A stretch of 34,430 bases of DNA, taken from positions 1 through 34,430 of the forward strand of contig JAUVDN010000012.1 of assembly GCA_030595325.1 (NCBI GenBank), given 5' to 3'. Source of the DNA: Gammaproteobacteria bacterium (GTDB taxonomy: Bacteria > Pseudomonadota > Gammaproteobacteria > SZUA-229). The position numbers were made by a program, and so were the translations under genes. Shown piece by piece: positions 1 through 8,019 of the stretch. Numbering within the stretch: position 1 is the stretch's first letter; each line of letters starts with the position of its first letter. The notes beneath the pieces are model-generated. The model did no database searches and was not told the DNA's origin. It saw only the letters and a list, made by a program, of their open reading frames with translations.

Positions 1-137
1 TTAAAACTTATCCAGAATCGCTCTGTATTTTCCCTGCTCGTCGGGTAATACAAAGCTAAATTAATAGACGAAATAAGCATGTAGAGCCGATGGCGGAGTG
101 CTTGCGGACGCGGGTTCGATTCCCGCCATCTCCACCA
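1..137 (+). ncRNA. ssrA: tmRNA (transfer-messenger RNA), 3' part
   Basis: This is the 3' end of tmRNA, which rescues stalled ribosomes by trans-translation. The last stretch reads AAGCATGTAG, then a T-arm CGGGTTCGATTCCCG, and ends in CATCTCCACCA with an encoded CCA at 135-137. The block TTAAAACTTA at the window start and AAGCATGTAG near 76 match conserved parts of the E. coli tmRNA 3' half. The tag-coding region and the 5' acceptor half lie outside the window, so the tag peptide cannot be read. A strong intrinsic terminator follows directly. A complete tRNA is excluded because no D-arm or anticodon arm fits upstream. Confidence 0.93.
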
Positions 138-143
138 ATAACA

Positions 144-175
144 AAGGTCAACCATTTTTCGGTTGGCCTTTTTTA
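144..175 (+). terminator. Rho-independent terminator of tmRNA gene
   Basis: A 10-bp stem pairs 144-153 (AAGGTCAACC) with 161-170 (GGTTGGCCTT), with one G-T wobble and a 7-nt loop, and it runs into a T tract (169-174). It lies 6 nt after the CCA end of the tmRNA. Confidence 0.92.
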
Positions 176-215
176 TTGGTTGATTTGGTGTTGAACTTAA
201 GCCGCCATGGGTTCA

Positions 216-293
216 CTAAAATCGCCAGGGGCGATTTTGAACATCACGTACTTTGTGATGGCCCGTAGGGTGAAATACACGGATGTATTTCAT
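216..293. repeat. Three consecutive hairpins (repeat-like element)
   Basis: Three perfect inverted repeats stand in a row. The first is 218-226 with 230-238 (AAAATCGCC/GGCGATTTT), the second 242-247 with 255-260 (CATCAC/GTGATG), and the third 271-279 with 284-292 (TGAAATACA/TGTATTTCA). The same stretch on the minus strand is open for 25 codons from ATG (291-293) to TAG (216-218). No T tract follows, so this is not a simple terminator. It looks like a small mobile or extragenic palindromic element; no second copy is visible in the window. Confidence 0.55.
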
Positions 294-320
294 AATTTCC
301 GCCACCCAAATACAAACATT

Positions 321-764
321 CTAACGACAGTGTTTAGAAACACCCTTAGACAGTTTTTTCTGCCTAGCCATCCGCTCATTATCTGAGAGATAGGTTCTCT
401 TGCCATCAGGTGACATTGAATAGCTTCGGTTTGACTGCAGCTGAATTTGATATTCAGTTTTATACGTTTTACAAAGCCGCTTACGTTTTTTAGTTTCAGC
501 TTTTTGTTTTTTCTTTTTCTCAGTGTCAGCAACCTTACCTTCATCAATTTTCTTTAAAAGATATTCACGATCAGCATTTCTGCCAGACGAATTTGCCACT
601 CCAGTGTGATTATTGATTCTTATTTTTACCTCAGTCGCTGATTGAATATCGACAGGTCGATCACCAAAATGAACATTACCATCACTATCAGTCCATTTAT
701 AAACACCCGCACTAACAGGTGGTGCAATCATTAACATTAATAAAAATATACTTTTCATATTCAC
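321..764 (-). CDS. DUF4124 domain-containing exported protein
   Basis: A 147-residue protein with a signal peptide (about residues 1-19, cleavage after VSA) followed by the DUF4124 motif GVYKWTDSDGNVHFGDRP (about residues 20-37). The middle is a Lys/Glu-rich charged segment, probably helical. The C-terminus has two cysteines (CKTY and the final HCR) and a TYLSD motif. A paralogue with the same layout is at 31460-31909. The start is probably the GTG at 762-764, because AAGGA lies 11 nt upstream; an ATG two codons later is the alternative. DUF4124 proteins are small periplasmic proteins of unknown function. The gene is separated from comEA by a terminator and by dyads in its promoter region, so it is probably transcribed alone. 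Confidence 0.85.
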   Translation of the reverse strand: MNMKSIFLLMLMIAPPVSAGVYKWTDSDGNVHFGDRPVDIQSATEVKIRINNHTGVANSSGRNADREYLLKKIDEGKVADTEKKKKQKAETKKRKRLCKTYKTEYQIQLQSNRSYSMSPDGKRTYLSDNERMARQKKLSKGVSKHCR

Positions 765-833
765 GATAGTTAACGTCCTTATAACTTCATTTATTCACAT
801 TGATGTATTTTTCAATAAACACATTAGTTGATA

Positions 834-876
834 CTACTCTAGAACCTAGAGTAGGTCCTTCTAATACTGGTTAGAA
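834..876. promoter_or_regulatory. Two dyads upstream of the DUF4124 gene
   Basis: A perfect 9-bp dyad (CTACTCTAG, centre AAC, CTAGAGTAG) at 834-854 is followed by a 6-bp dyad TTCTAA/TTAGAA at 859-876. Both lie 70-110 bp upstream of the DUF4124 start. They could be operator sites or RNA hairpins; no T tract follows on either strand. Confidence 0.35.
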
Positions 877-894
877 TAAGTCCACCAGAAATAA

Positions 895-925
895 CAAAAA
901 AAGCCTGAAAATTCAGGCCTTTTTT
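895..925 (-). terminator. Intrinsic terminator after comEA (bidirectional)
   Basis: The stem GCCTGAA/TTCAGGC (903-909 with 912-918) is flanked by an A run (896-902) and a T run (920-925), so it can act on both strands. On the minus strand it lies about 20 nt after the comEA stop codon. Confidence 0.85.
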
Positions 926-943
926 GTTTGATAGAAGAGAAAA

Positions 944-1213
944 TTACAAAGAAATTTTATCTTTATTCTTCTCGATTGTTTTCTCACCGATACCAGCGAT
1001 GTTTTCTAAATCTTGTATGGATTTAAATTTACCGTGAGTGCTACGGTATTTAACTATCGCTTCCGCCTTACTATCACCTACCCCGGTCATAGCGGTCGCA
1101 ATCTGTTCGGCTGTAGCAGTATTGATATTTATGGTTTCAACGACTGACTGCGCAGATACCGCTGATGAGAATAATAAAACGAGCGTAAATAACAGCGTAT
1201 GAAGTAATTTCAT
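944..1213 (-). CDS. comEA: ComEA family helix-hairpin-helix protein
   Basis: An 89-residue exported protein. A signal peptide (about residues 1-22, ending SAVSA) is followed by the ComEA helix-hairpin-helix domain: ININTATAEQIATAMTGVGDSKAEAIVKY, then a second hairpin ending in LENIAGIGEKTIEKN. Proteins of this family bind double-stranded DNA in the periplasm during competence, although short single-domain versions next to pyrF are widespread and few have been tested. The start at 1213 is chosen because a strong ribosome-binding site (AGGGAGGA at 1221-1228) lies 7 nt upstream; an ATG seven codons further upstream would place this site inside the gene. The gene lies downstream of pyrF, as in Pseudomonas. 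Confidence 0.88.
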   Translation of the reverse strand: MKLLHTLLFTLVLLFSSAVSAQSVVETININTATAEQIATAMTGVGDSKAEAIVKYRSTHGKFKSIQDLENIAGIGEKTIEKNKDKISL

Positions 1214-1350
1214 GAGTACGTCCTCCCTGGACATTTTTTCCTTTATTGGAATATTGAGATTAATAGAACTGAAGCAATTAAACTATAGGTAAATGTTGTG
1301 TTTAGTTGTAGGTATTTTCTTACAAAGGCAGGTGAGGTGCTGTATGAGAA

Positions 1351-1390
1351 TCGAAGAATGCTATATATTTATTCAAGTAATCCGCTCCTT
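1351..1390. repeat. Degenerate REP-like element, copy A
   Basis: The stretch has GAATGCTA, then an AT-rich middle, then CAAGTAATCCGCTCCT, the same order as the units at 2166-2207 and 8947-8987. It lies just after the pyrF stop codon and is the most diverged of the copies. Confidence 0.45.
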
Positions 1391-1402
1391 CCCACAAGCT
1401 AA

Positions 1403-2095
1403 TTAAGCTATAGATTTTACGATTTCTTGTAGAACTTTGTATGGATCTTCTGCCTGTGTTATCGGTCTGCCTATAACCAGATGAGACGCTCCATCTTGTA
1501 TTGCTTTTTGTGGCGTAACGACACGGCATTGATCATCACTTTTTGCATCGCTTAAACGAATACCCGGTGTAACCAGATAAAATTCATCGCCTAAATTTTT
1601 TCTTAACATCGGTGCTTCTTGCGCTGAACAGACAACACCGTCTAATCCTGCATTTTTAGTCATCACGGCCAGTCTTGATACCATCTCTTGTGGTGTTGCC
1701 TTAATGCCTAATGCATCAAGTTCAGCCTGACCACTACTGGTAAGCCATGTTACCGCTATTAGTAATGGAGCATCGTCCGAACTTAAAGCATCTCTGGCCG
1801 CTACCATCATCTTTTCGCCACCTAGTGCATGTACGTTTAGCATCCAAACACCCAGGTCTGCAGCCGCAAGACATGCCTGTGCAACAGTATTAGGAATGTC
1901 GTGATATTTTAAATCCAGGAATACGTCAAAATTTTTGGCAACTAGCTTGTTAACCAGTGTTGGACCAAACCTTGTGAATAGCTCTTTGCCAACTTTTAGG
2001 CGACATAGTTGTGGCTCTAGCTGGTCAACCAGATTTATTGCTTCTTTTTCTGTTGAAAAATCTAGCGCGACAATTATTGGAGATGTTTGTGACAT
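1403..2095 (-). CDS. pyrF: Orotidine 5'-phosphate decarboxylase
   Basis: This enzyme makes UMP from OMP, the last step of pyrimidine synthesis, in the cytoplasm. The 230-residue length is normal for the bacterial short form. The active-site motif [10 protein letters not shown] is at residues 61-70, with the catalytic Asp61, Lys63 and Asp66. The N-terminal strand VALDF (9-13), the TPGIR phosphate loop and the C-terminal VIGRPIT are all present. It follows lapB on the same strand after 115 bp that hold a REP-like element, and lapB-pyrF is a common gammaproteobacterial pairing. No unusual residues were seen. Confidence 0.97.
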   Translation of the reverse strand: MSQTSPIIVALDFSTEKEAINLVDQLEPQLCRLKVGKELFTRFGPTLVNKLVAKNFDVFLDLKYHDIPNTVAQACLAAADLGVWMLNVHALGGEKMMVAARDALSSDDAPLLIAVTWLTSSGQAELDALGIKATPQEMVSRLAVMTKNAGLDGVVCSAQEAPMLRKNLGDEFYLVTPGIRLSDAKSDDQCRVVTPQKAIQDGASHLVIGRPITQAEDPYKVLQEIVKSIA

Positions 2096-2165
2096 TATAT
2101 ATTCGTTTGCGCTTAGTGTTTACTCATAAATTTTTAGTTATGGCTAAACCAGTTATATTCTGGTA

Positions 2166-2207
2166 TCGCGGAATGCTACTTGAATACTTAAGCAATCCGC
2201 ACCTACA
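2166..2207. repeat. REP-like element, copy B
   Basis: The unit begins TCGCGGAATGCT and ends AAGCAATCCGCACCTACA, closely matching 8947-8987 (TCACGGAATGCC ... AAGCAATCCACTCCTAC). It ends 4 nt before the lapB stop codon and fills the lapB-pyrF gap. Confidence 0.6.
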
Positions 2208-2210
2208 GGT

Positions 2211-3383
2211 TTATGCGTCAGATTCGATGACGCTTGGTTTTACGCTGCCCCAGTGATTACAACTAGGACATAACCAATAATGCGTATTAGTGCTGAAACC
2301 ACATTTTTGGCAGCGATATTCTACAGAATCTTTCTGCATAACTGAAATAGCAGTGGTCAAGTCTGCGAATACTTCATCAGAATCTATTTCTTTTTCTTTG
2401 TAAGTGACCAGTTTTTGCAGGCCTGCCAGACTAGGCTGATGTTTTATTTTATCAGATAGATAATCTATTGCCGCATGCTTGCTCTGTGATTTTTCTAATA
2501 CAGAGGCAATTACATTTTGTAAAAATAAATTTTCATGCCTATCCTGAAGCGCTACCAGATAATCATACAACTTATCGGATGGCGGCAAGTTTGCATAACA
2601 TTCAAGTAGCGAATCAATAACTAGCATCATCGACTCAGCGTCCTGCTTTTCTATGCCCTCATATAACTTGATGGCTTTTTTATCATCACCGACAGCTTTT
2701 GCCTGATCGGCCAACATGATAGATGCACGCACACAATTAGTATCATAACGTAATGCTTTATTCGCATTATTTTCTAGCTGGGTTACATCGCCTTTTGTTT
2801 TAGAGATATCGGCTAGCTCGCAATAATAGTGTGCAATCATCGGACCAACAACCGAAGGGTTCTCTGCAAACAAGTCGACAGCGATATCGATAGCTTTAAA
2901 CCAGTCTTTTTCCTGCTGATAGATAAGAATCAGATTGTGTCGTGCTTCTTGTGACTTCTTATCCTCAATCAATACTTCTTTGAATAGGCCTTCAGCACGA
3001 TCAAACCAGCCTGCCCCCAAATAATCGTAACCTAATTCCAATAGAATTTTGCTACGGTAACGTTCGGGTAATGATGGCCGTGCTATCAGCCCCTGATGAA
3101 TTTTGATGGCTTTATCCATCTCACCATTTTTACGATATATTTTACCTAAGGCGAAATGGGTATCGATAGTGTCCCAATTTGATTCAACCAGTTTAACGAA
3201 GATATCAAGCGCTTTACCCTGCTCATCATTAAGCAAGTAGTTAAGACCTTTAAAATATTCGGAAGATAAAGTTGATTGTTGTGTTTTATGTGACTGTGAC
3301 GTTCTGAACAACAGCCATAAGAAGACAATGGCAATTGGAACCATTGCTAAGAACCAGACGGGCATTTGGGAAAAATCAAACAC
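2211..3383 (-). CDS. lapB: LapB (YciM), lipopolysaccharide assembly regulator
   Basis: LapB is an inner-membrane protein that guides FtsH to degrade LpxC and so balances LPS with phospholipid synthesis. The 390-residue product has one N-terminal membrane anchor (about residues 8-26, WFLAMVPIAIVFLWLLF), a long array of TPR helices (about residues 40-340) and a C-terminal rubredoxin-like metal site with Cys358, Cys361, Cys372 and Cys375 (CQKCGF ... CPSC). This matches E. coli LapB (389 residues) throughout. The small partner gene lapA, normally just upstream, is absent: the 112 bp to ihfB are too short for it. The position between ihfB and pyrF fits the family. Confidence 0.95.
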   Translation of the reverse strand: MFDFSQMPVWFLAMVPIAIVFLWLLFRTSQSHKTQQSTLSSEYFKGLNYLLNDEQGKALDIFVKLVESNWDTIDTHFALGKIYRKNGEMDKAIKIHQGLIARPSLPERYRSKILLELGYDYLGAGWFDRAEGLFKEVLIEDKKSQEARHNLILIYQQEKDWFKAIDIAVDLFAENPSVVGPMIAHYYCELADISKTKGDVTQLENNANKALRYDTNCVRASIMLADQAKAVGDDKKAIKLYEGIEKQDAESMMLVIDSLLECYANLPPSDKLYDYLVALQDRHENLFLQNVIASVLEKSQSKHAAIDYLSDKIKHQPSLAGLQKLVTYKEKEIDSDEVFADLTTAISVMQKDSVEYRCQKCGFSTNTHYWLCPSCNHWGSVKPSVIESDA

Positions 3384-3495
3384 GAGTTATATCAACTTCA
3401 ACCTGTGGGTATTACTAGATAAAGTGAATTTTGCGGGATTAAATGACGTTTTAATTACAAATGCCATTCTAAATGCTTAACCCTATATGTTGCGA

Positions 3496-3831
3496 TTAAG
3501 TGTTTGAGCCGTTTTCTTTCTTCATAGACTCGTTAACACGTTCACGCAGCTCTTTACCTGGTTTGAAGTGCGGTACGTATTTACCCGGTAGCGCGACTGA
3601 GCCGCCTGTTTTCGGATTACGACCAGAGCGTGGTGGACGGTAGTGCAATGAGAAGCTGCCGAAACCGCGTATCTCAATACGTTCACCACTGGATAATGAA
3701 TTACTCATTTGTTCCATGATACTTTTTACGGCCAGTTCTACATCCTTATAGGCAAGATGACTTTGCTTTCGTGCAATGCGTTCAATCAATTCTGATTTCA
3801 TCATTGCATCTGTTTGCATTTCTTCAGCCAT
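3496..3831 (-). CDS. ihfB: Integration host factor subunit beta
   Basis: IHF bends DNA sharply at specific sites as a heterodimer of IhfA and IhfB. The core from SELIERIA to [12 protein letters not shown] is typical, including the DNA-binding arm [12 protein letters not shown] (about residues 65-76). The product is 111 residues if it starts at 3831, about nine longer at the N-terminus than the usual MTKSELIERL start; the Met-Met pair at residues 10-11 is the conserved position. I keep 3831 because GGAAGG lies about 11 nt upstream, while no ribosome-binding site precedes the internal ATGs. The upstream region has a consensus IHF site, so autoregulation is likely. Confidence 0.95.
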   Translation of the reverse strand: MAEEMQTDAMMKSELIERIARKQSHLAYKDVELAVKSIMEQMSNSLSSGERIEIRGFGSFSLHYRPPRSGRNPKTGGSVALPGKYVPHFKPGKELRERVNESMKKENGSNT

Positions 3832-3933
3832 ATCTTATGTACCTTCCTCTACTATTATAAATAATGTTGCTTTTATTAATGATTAACACTAACAACTATC
3901 TGACAATAAAACTTGTTTTAAATCATTTATTCA

Positions 3934-3946
3934 AATCAACTATTTA
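3934..3946 (+). promoter_or_regulatory. Consensus IHF-binding site upstream of ihfB
   Basis: AATCAACTATTTA matches the IHF consensus WATCAANNNNTTR at every defined position. It lies about 100 bp upstream of the ihfB start in an AT-rich region. In E. coli the IHF genes are repressed by IHF itself, so an autoregulatory site is a reasonable inference. Confidence 0.5.
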
Positions 3947-3982
3947 AATAATCAATCATCTAAATTAATTATTTAAATAGTT
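3938..3982. repeat. 15-bp AT-rich inverted repeat in the rpsA-ihfB gap
   Basis: AACTATTTAAATAAT at 3938-3952 is perfectly inverted as ATTATTTAAATAGTT at 3968-3982, with a 15-nt spacer. It overlaps the IHF site. It could be an operator, a weak hairpin or an extra IHF-contact region. Confidence 0.6.
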
Positions 3983-3984
3983 AA

Positions 3985-4028
3985 CCTGAGCGATAACAGC
4001 TGTCGATAACAGTGGGCTACCGCTCAGG
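3985..4028 (-). terminator. Stem-loop downstream of rpsA, possible terminator
   Basis: CCTGAGCG (3985-3992) pairs with CGCTCAGG (4021-4028). The loop contains a second small hairpin and two copies of CTGTTATCG on the minus strand. It begins 31 nt after the rpsA stop codon. The following minus-strand sequence is TTAACTATTT, which is T-rich but not a classical T tract, so termination may be partial. Confidence 0.5.
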
Positions 4029-4059
4029 AAAAACTTTGACTTCAGATTAATCTAACGTA

Positions 4060-5742
4060 TTAATCGTTAGACTTCATCTGCTCTTTCATCAGGTCACCTA
4101 ATGTAGGTGCAGCCGTTGCTGTTGAATCTTGATTGTCTGAGAAATCTTTCAATGCTTCAGATTCGTCATCGTAGTCTTTCGCTTTAATCGACAATGCGAT
4201 ACCGCGATTCTTACGATCAATACCCATCAGTTTAGCTTCAACTTCTTCGCCTACTTTAAGTACTGTGCTTGCATCTTCTACACGATCACGTGAAAGCTCA
4301 GAAGCACGTAATGTGCCTTCAACACCTTCAGCTAACACAATGATAGCTGCTTTTGCGTCAACTGACAGTACTGTACCGGTAACGATAGAACCTTTTTTGT
4401 TCTCAGCCATAAAGGTAGAGATAGGATCCTGTTCCATCTGCTTGATACCCAGTGAGATACGCTCTCGTTCTGCATCAATAGAAAGTACAACAGCTTCGAT
4501 TTCGTCGCCTTTCTTGTAGTTGCGAACAACATCTTCACCTGTCTCATCCCAAGAGATATCAGACATGTGAATAAGGCCATCAATCTCGCCGTTAAGGCCA
4601 ACGAAGATACCGAAATCTGTAATAGATTTGATAACACCAGAAACTTTGTCGCCTTTGCTGTGTGTTGCGAAGAACTCATCCCAAGGATTAGCCTGACACT
4701 GTTTCATACCCAGTGAGATACGACGACGTTCTTCGTCGATATCCAGAATCATTACTTCTTTTTCTTCGCCCAATGTAACGACAGACGCAGGGTTAACATT
4801 TTTATTCGTCCAGTCCATTTCAGATACGTGAACAAGACCTTCAACACCGTCTTCGATCTCAACGAAACAACCGTAATCAGTGATGTTACTAACTTTACCG
4901 AACAGACGTGAACCTTCTGGGTAACGACGAGCAATTTCAGCCCATGGATCATCACCTAGTTGCTTCAGACCTAGAGATACACGAGTCTTCTCTTTGTCGA
5001 ACTTAAGAACCATAACGTCGATCTCTTGACCAACTTCAACGATTTCTGAAGGATGACGTACACGTTTCCATGCCATGTCTGTGATGTGTAACAGACCGTC
5101 GATGCCGCCAAGATCAAGGAATGCGCCGTAATCAGTAAGGTTCTTAACAACACCTTTGATTGGCTTGCCTTCTTCGATGCTGTTAAGCAATGCTTCACGC
5201 TCTTCGCTGTACTCGTTTTCAACAACTGCACGACGAGATACCACAACGTTGTTACGCTTCTGGTCTAGCTTGATAACTTTAAATTCAAGTTCTTTGTTTT
5301 CCAAGTAAGCGGTGTCACGTACTGGACGTACATCAACTAATGAACCTGGTAGGAATGCGCGGATATCGCCCAATTCAACAGTAAAGCCGCCTTTGACCTT
5401 GCCTGTGATGATGCCGGTAATAATTTCTTCGGCTTCGAAAGATTTTTCTAATGTAATCCATGCTTTAGCACGTTTCGCTTTTTCGCGAGATAGACGAGTT
5501 TCACCGTAGCCATCTTCAACAGCTTCTAATACCACTTCAACTTCGTCACCGATGCTAACTTCAATTTCACCTTGTAGGTTCATGAACTGAGCAATAGGGA
5601 TAACACCTTCTGATTTCAAACCGGCAGATACGATTACGTATCCGTCTGAGATATCGGCGATAGTACCAAGGACAACGTTGCCGGCACTCATATCGGTTTG
5701 AGCTAGACTTTCTTCAAATAATTCTGCAAAACTTTCTGACAT
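4060..5742 (-). CDS. rpsA: 30S ribosomal protein S1
   Basis: S1 recruits mRNA to the 30S subunit and is essential for most translation initiation in gammaproteobacteria. The 560-residue length fits the six-domain form (E. coli 557). Six S1 (OB-fold) repeats can be followed, roughly at residues 20-85, 105-170, 190-260, 277-347, 364-434 and 451-520; the middle ones carry the repeated YG/FGxFV and GLxHxSxMxW signatures. The C-terminus ends in the acidic tail and the conserved LGDLMKEQ helix. The gene has a 144-bp leader of its own after cmk, poor in Shine-Dalgarno sequence, which suggests the autoregulation known for this gene. Confidence 0.98.
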   Translation of the reverse strand: MSESFAELFEESLAQTDMSAGNVVLGTIADISDGYVIVSAGLKSEGVIPIAQFMNLQGEIEVSIGDEVEVVLEAVEDGYGETRLSREKAKRAKAWITLEKSFEAEEIITGIITGKVKGGFTVELGDIRAFLPGSLVDVRPVRDTAYLENKELEFKVIKLDQKRNNVVVSRRAVVENEYSEEREALLNSIEEGKPIKGVVKNLTDYGAFLDLGGIDGLLHITDMAWKRVRHPSEIVEVGQEIDVMVLKFDKEKTRVSLGLKQLGDDPWAEIARRYPEGSRLFGKVSNITDYGCFVEIEDGVEGLVHVSEMDWTNKNVNPASVVTLGEEKEVMILDIDEERRRISLGMKQCQANPWDEFFATHSKGDKVSGVIKSITDFGIFVGLNGEIDGLIHMSDISWDETGEDVVRNYKKGDEIEAVVLSIDAERERISLGIKQMEQDPISTFMAENKKGSIVTGTVLSVDAKAAIIVLAEGVEGTLRASELSRDRVEDASTVLKVGEEVEAKLMGIDRKNRGIALSIKAKDYDDESEALKDFSDNQDSTATAAPTLGDLMKEQMKSND

Positions 5743-5768
5743 AATAATATTTTCTTGATTGTGTGTTT

Positions 5769-5793
5769 ATTTATCTCTGAAATATAGATAAAT
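5769..5793 (-). promoter_or_regulatory. Stem-loop in the rpsA leader
   Basis: An 8-bp perfect stem (ATTTATCT at 5769-5776, AGATAAAT at 5786-5793) with a 9-nt loop lies about 27 nt upstream of the rpsA start codon. The spacer before the start has no Shine-Dalgarno sequence, only AAGAAAA. Known gammaproteobacterial rpsA leaders combine hairpins with a degenerate ribosome-binding site and are repressed by S1. Confidence 0.5.
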
Positions 5794-5886
5794 AGAGAAC
5801 ACGGTTAGTTTATAAAATGGCCTATCTAGCGACAGACCGCGTTTGTAGCTTAATACTTATTGATCAATTACCTTAGCTATTATTGC

Positions 5887-6579
5887 CTAAGCGACATTCA
5901 CTTTAGAAACCAGACTCATGACTTCATCAGTCACCTGTTTGATACTAAGTTCACTGGTATCGATGATGATGGCATCTGAAGCGGGTTTCAGCGGTGCTGT
6001 CGTCCGATTCATGTCGCGCTCATCACGTATACGCAATTCCTCAACAAGGATGGAGAGATTAGCACCAATTCCCTTGTCTTTCAACTGCTTATAGCGTCTT
6101 TGCGCCCTTTCTTCTGCACTTGCAGTCAAATAAATCTTAACTTTAGCCTGTGGAAACACCACGGTACCCATATCGCGACCATCAGCAATAAGCCCGGGGC
6201 TGACCAAAAACGCCCGCTGACGCTCTAAAAGTGCTTCGCGAACCGCCGGTATAGCCGCAATCTGCGAGGCTTTTGAGCCAATATCTTCGTTACGTATCAA
6301 GTGTGTAATATCTTCTTTTTCAAGGGTAATGACGAGTTCGTCATCTTTTTCTGCATAAGATACAGATAAGTTTTCAGCAATATCAGCCAACTGTGAGACA
6401 TCGATGCTATCGATTGCCTGACCGGGAAAATCTCGTGACACTTTCAGAGCAGTAATCCGGTACAAAGAACCGCTGTCAAGAATGGGCCAGCCCAGTTTTT
6501 TGGCCACCGCCAGGCTGATCGTACCCTTACCAACACCACTGGGACCATCAAGACAGATAACTTGCGTTGTTTCAGTCAT
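5887..6579 (-). CDS. cmk: Cytidylate kinase
   Basis: Cmk phosphorylates CMP and dCMP with ATP in the cytoplasm. The P-loop GPSGVGKGT is at residues 12-20. The CMP-binding LDSGSLYR (about 35-42), DGRDMGTVVFP and the lid YLTASAEERAQRR are all clear. The 230-residue length is typical. It sits between aroA and rpsA as in most gammaproteobacteria. The gap from aroA (104 bp) holds a short inverted repeat of the CACAGAG type, so transcription from aroA into cmk may be modulated. Confidence 0.97.
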   Translation of the reverse strand: MTETTQVICLDGPSGVGKGTISLAVAKKLGWPILDSGSLYRITALKVSRDFPGQAIDSIDVSQLADIAENLSVSYAEKDDELVITLEKEDITHLIRNEDIGSKASQIAAIPAVREALLERQRAFLVSPGLIADGRDMGTVVFPQAKVKIYLTASAEERAQRRYKQLKDKGIGANLSILVEELRIRDERDMNRTTAPLKPASDAIIIDTSELSIKQVTDEVMSLVSKVNVA

Positions 6580-6605
6580 GGTAATTCAACCGTAAAAAAG
6601 ATTGA

Positions 6606-6666
6606 ACCACAGGGGTCACAGAGATTTTTAAATTATTATTTATTCCAACTCTGTGTCCTATGTGGT
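6606..6666. repeat. Imperfect CACAGAG-type inverted repeat
   Basis: ACCACAGGGGTCACAGAG (6606-6623) is inverted as CTCTGTGTCCTATGTGGT (6649-6666), 15 of 18 positions matching. The arms share their sequence with the much longer element at 17411-17530, so both belong to one dispersed family. Confidence 0.7.
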
Positions 6667-6683
6667 GAGAAATGTTTTTATTT

Positions 6684-7997
6684 TTATTCATCAATAACCT
6701 GAATAGCAAGACCACAAGAAGCCGCCAGTTCAGCAAATCCGGGGAAAGAGGTATTTACGTTGTCACAATCTTCGATATGGATATCGCCCGTAGCGCACAA
6801 GGACGCCATGGCAAATGCCATCGCAATACGGTGATCATCGTGACTATGAACTGTTCCCGAGCCAATCTCACCACCCTGAATAATCATGCCATCATCAGTC
6901 GGACGAGCATTTACGCCCAATGCCTGCAGACCATCAGCCATCACTTGAATACGGTCGCTTTCTTTCACCCTTAACTCTTCGGCACCAGTGATAATAGTTT
7001 GCCCTTCTGCACAGGCTGCTGCGACGAAAATTGCAGGAAATTCATCGATGGCTAATGGCACCAGGCCTTCAGGTATTTGAATCCCTTTTAATTTCGCACT
7101 TTTAATCCGGATGTCTGCGACAGGTTCACCGCCAACCTCTATTTGGTTGAATGTGGTGATGTCAGCACCCATCAGCTTTAAGATATTGATTACGCCGGTG
7201 CGTGTAGGGTTGATGCCGACATGCTCTAAAACGATGTCTGAATCATCTGCAATGCTGGCGCCCACCATAAAAAAGGCCGCCGACGAGATATCTGCGGGCA
7301 CATCGATATCAGCGGCAATCAGCTTGGCAGGGCCTGCCACACATGCCGTATCGTCGTTAACTTCTACTTCACAGCCGAAGGCCTTTAGCATGCGCTCGGT
7401 ATGGTCACGCGTAATAGCCGGCTCGGTGACACAGGTTTTGCCCTGAGCATACATTCCCGCCAGTAAACAGCAGGATTTGACCTGGGCACTGGCCATTGGC
7501 ATCTGATAATTAAAACCGTTTAACGTTTGATTACCGGTAATTTTCAGTGGCGGCTTACCACCTTCTGCCGTTTGTACTTTAGCACCCATCTCTGCCAGCG
7601 GATCGGTGACACGTTTCATCGGCCTTTTTGAAAGCGAAGCATCTCCGCTTAGCTCAACATCAAACTTCTGACCCGCCAGCAATCCGGCAAGCAAACGCAT
7701 CGATGTACCCGAGTTACCTACTTCAAGTGCATGTGCAGGTGCAGTTAAGCCATGCATTCCTACGCCTTGTATCGTTACTTTTCCGTCTTTTGGCCCATCA
7801 ATATTGACACCCATTGCCTGAAAGCAACGCAGCGTATTCAAGCTGTCTTCACCATTGAGAAAACCGGTAATATTACTCGTGCCCTCTGCAAGAGAGCCAA
7901 ACATGATAGAGCGATGAGAGATTGACTTATCACCAGGAACACGAATCGTGCCCGTAAGAGCTGTTTTTTCCAGACCGCCTTTTACTATGAATTTCAT
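6684..7997 (-). CDS. aroA: 3-phosphoshikimate 1-carboxyvinyltransferase (EPSP synthase)
   Basis: The enzyme joins shikimate 3-phosphate and PEP to make EPSP in the shikimate pathway. The 437-residue product has the two-domain family pattern. It carries the four short motifs of class II enzymes: GDKSISHR (about residues 22-29), SAQVK, RDHTE and NPTR, rather than the E. coli class I forms. The substrate loop reads NSGTSMRLLAG, which keeps the glycine that class II tolerant enzymes such as CP4 replace with alanine. ESDR and DHRIAMAFAM are near the C-terminus. It is a separate gene 22 bp from tyrA; in Pseudomonas the two are often fused. Confidence 0.97.
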   Translation of the reverse strand: MKFIVKGGLEKTALTGTIRVPGDKSISHRSIMFGSLAEGTSNITGFLNGEDSLNTLRCFQAMGVNIDGPKDGKVTIQGVGMHGLTAPAHALEVGNSGTSMRLLAGLLAGQKFDVELSGDASLSKRPMKRVTDPLAEMGAKVQTAEGGKPPLKITGNQTLNGFNYQMPMASAQVKSCCLLAGMYAQGKTCVTEPAITRDHTERMLKAFGCEVEVNDDTACVAGPAKLIAADIDVPADISSAAFFMVGASIADDSDIVLEHVGINPTRTGVINILKLMGADITTFNQIEVGGEPVADIRIKSAKLKGIQIPEGLVPLAIDEFPAIFVAAACAEGQTIITGAEELRVKESDRIQVMADGLQALGVNARPTDDGMIIQGGEIGSGTVHSHDDHRIAMAFAMASLCATGDIHIEDCDNVNTSFPGFAELAASCGLAIQVIDE

Positions 7998-8019
7998 ATT
8001 GAATGCTTAATGCGTGTGC

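Noticed and set aside
1-137. Genomic island attachment at the tmRNA 3' end
   Set aside because: No integrase and no duplicate of the tmRNA end were seen in the window.
216-293. A real 25-residue protein-coding gene
   Set aside because: The frame is short, lacks a strong ribosome-binding site, and coincides with three hairpins that explain the sequence better.
1214-1234. Longer comEA start at 1234
   Set aside because: It would place a strong ribosome-binding site (1221-1228) inside the gene, and the signal peptide begins at 1213.
4265-5509. Open frames opposite and within rpsA
   Set aside because: They have low-complexity translations and overlap a complete rpsA gene.
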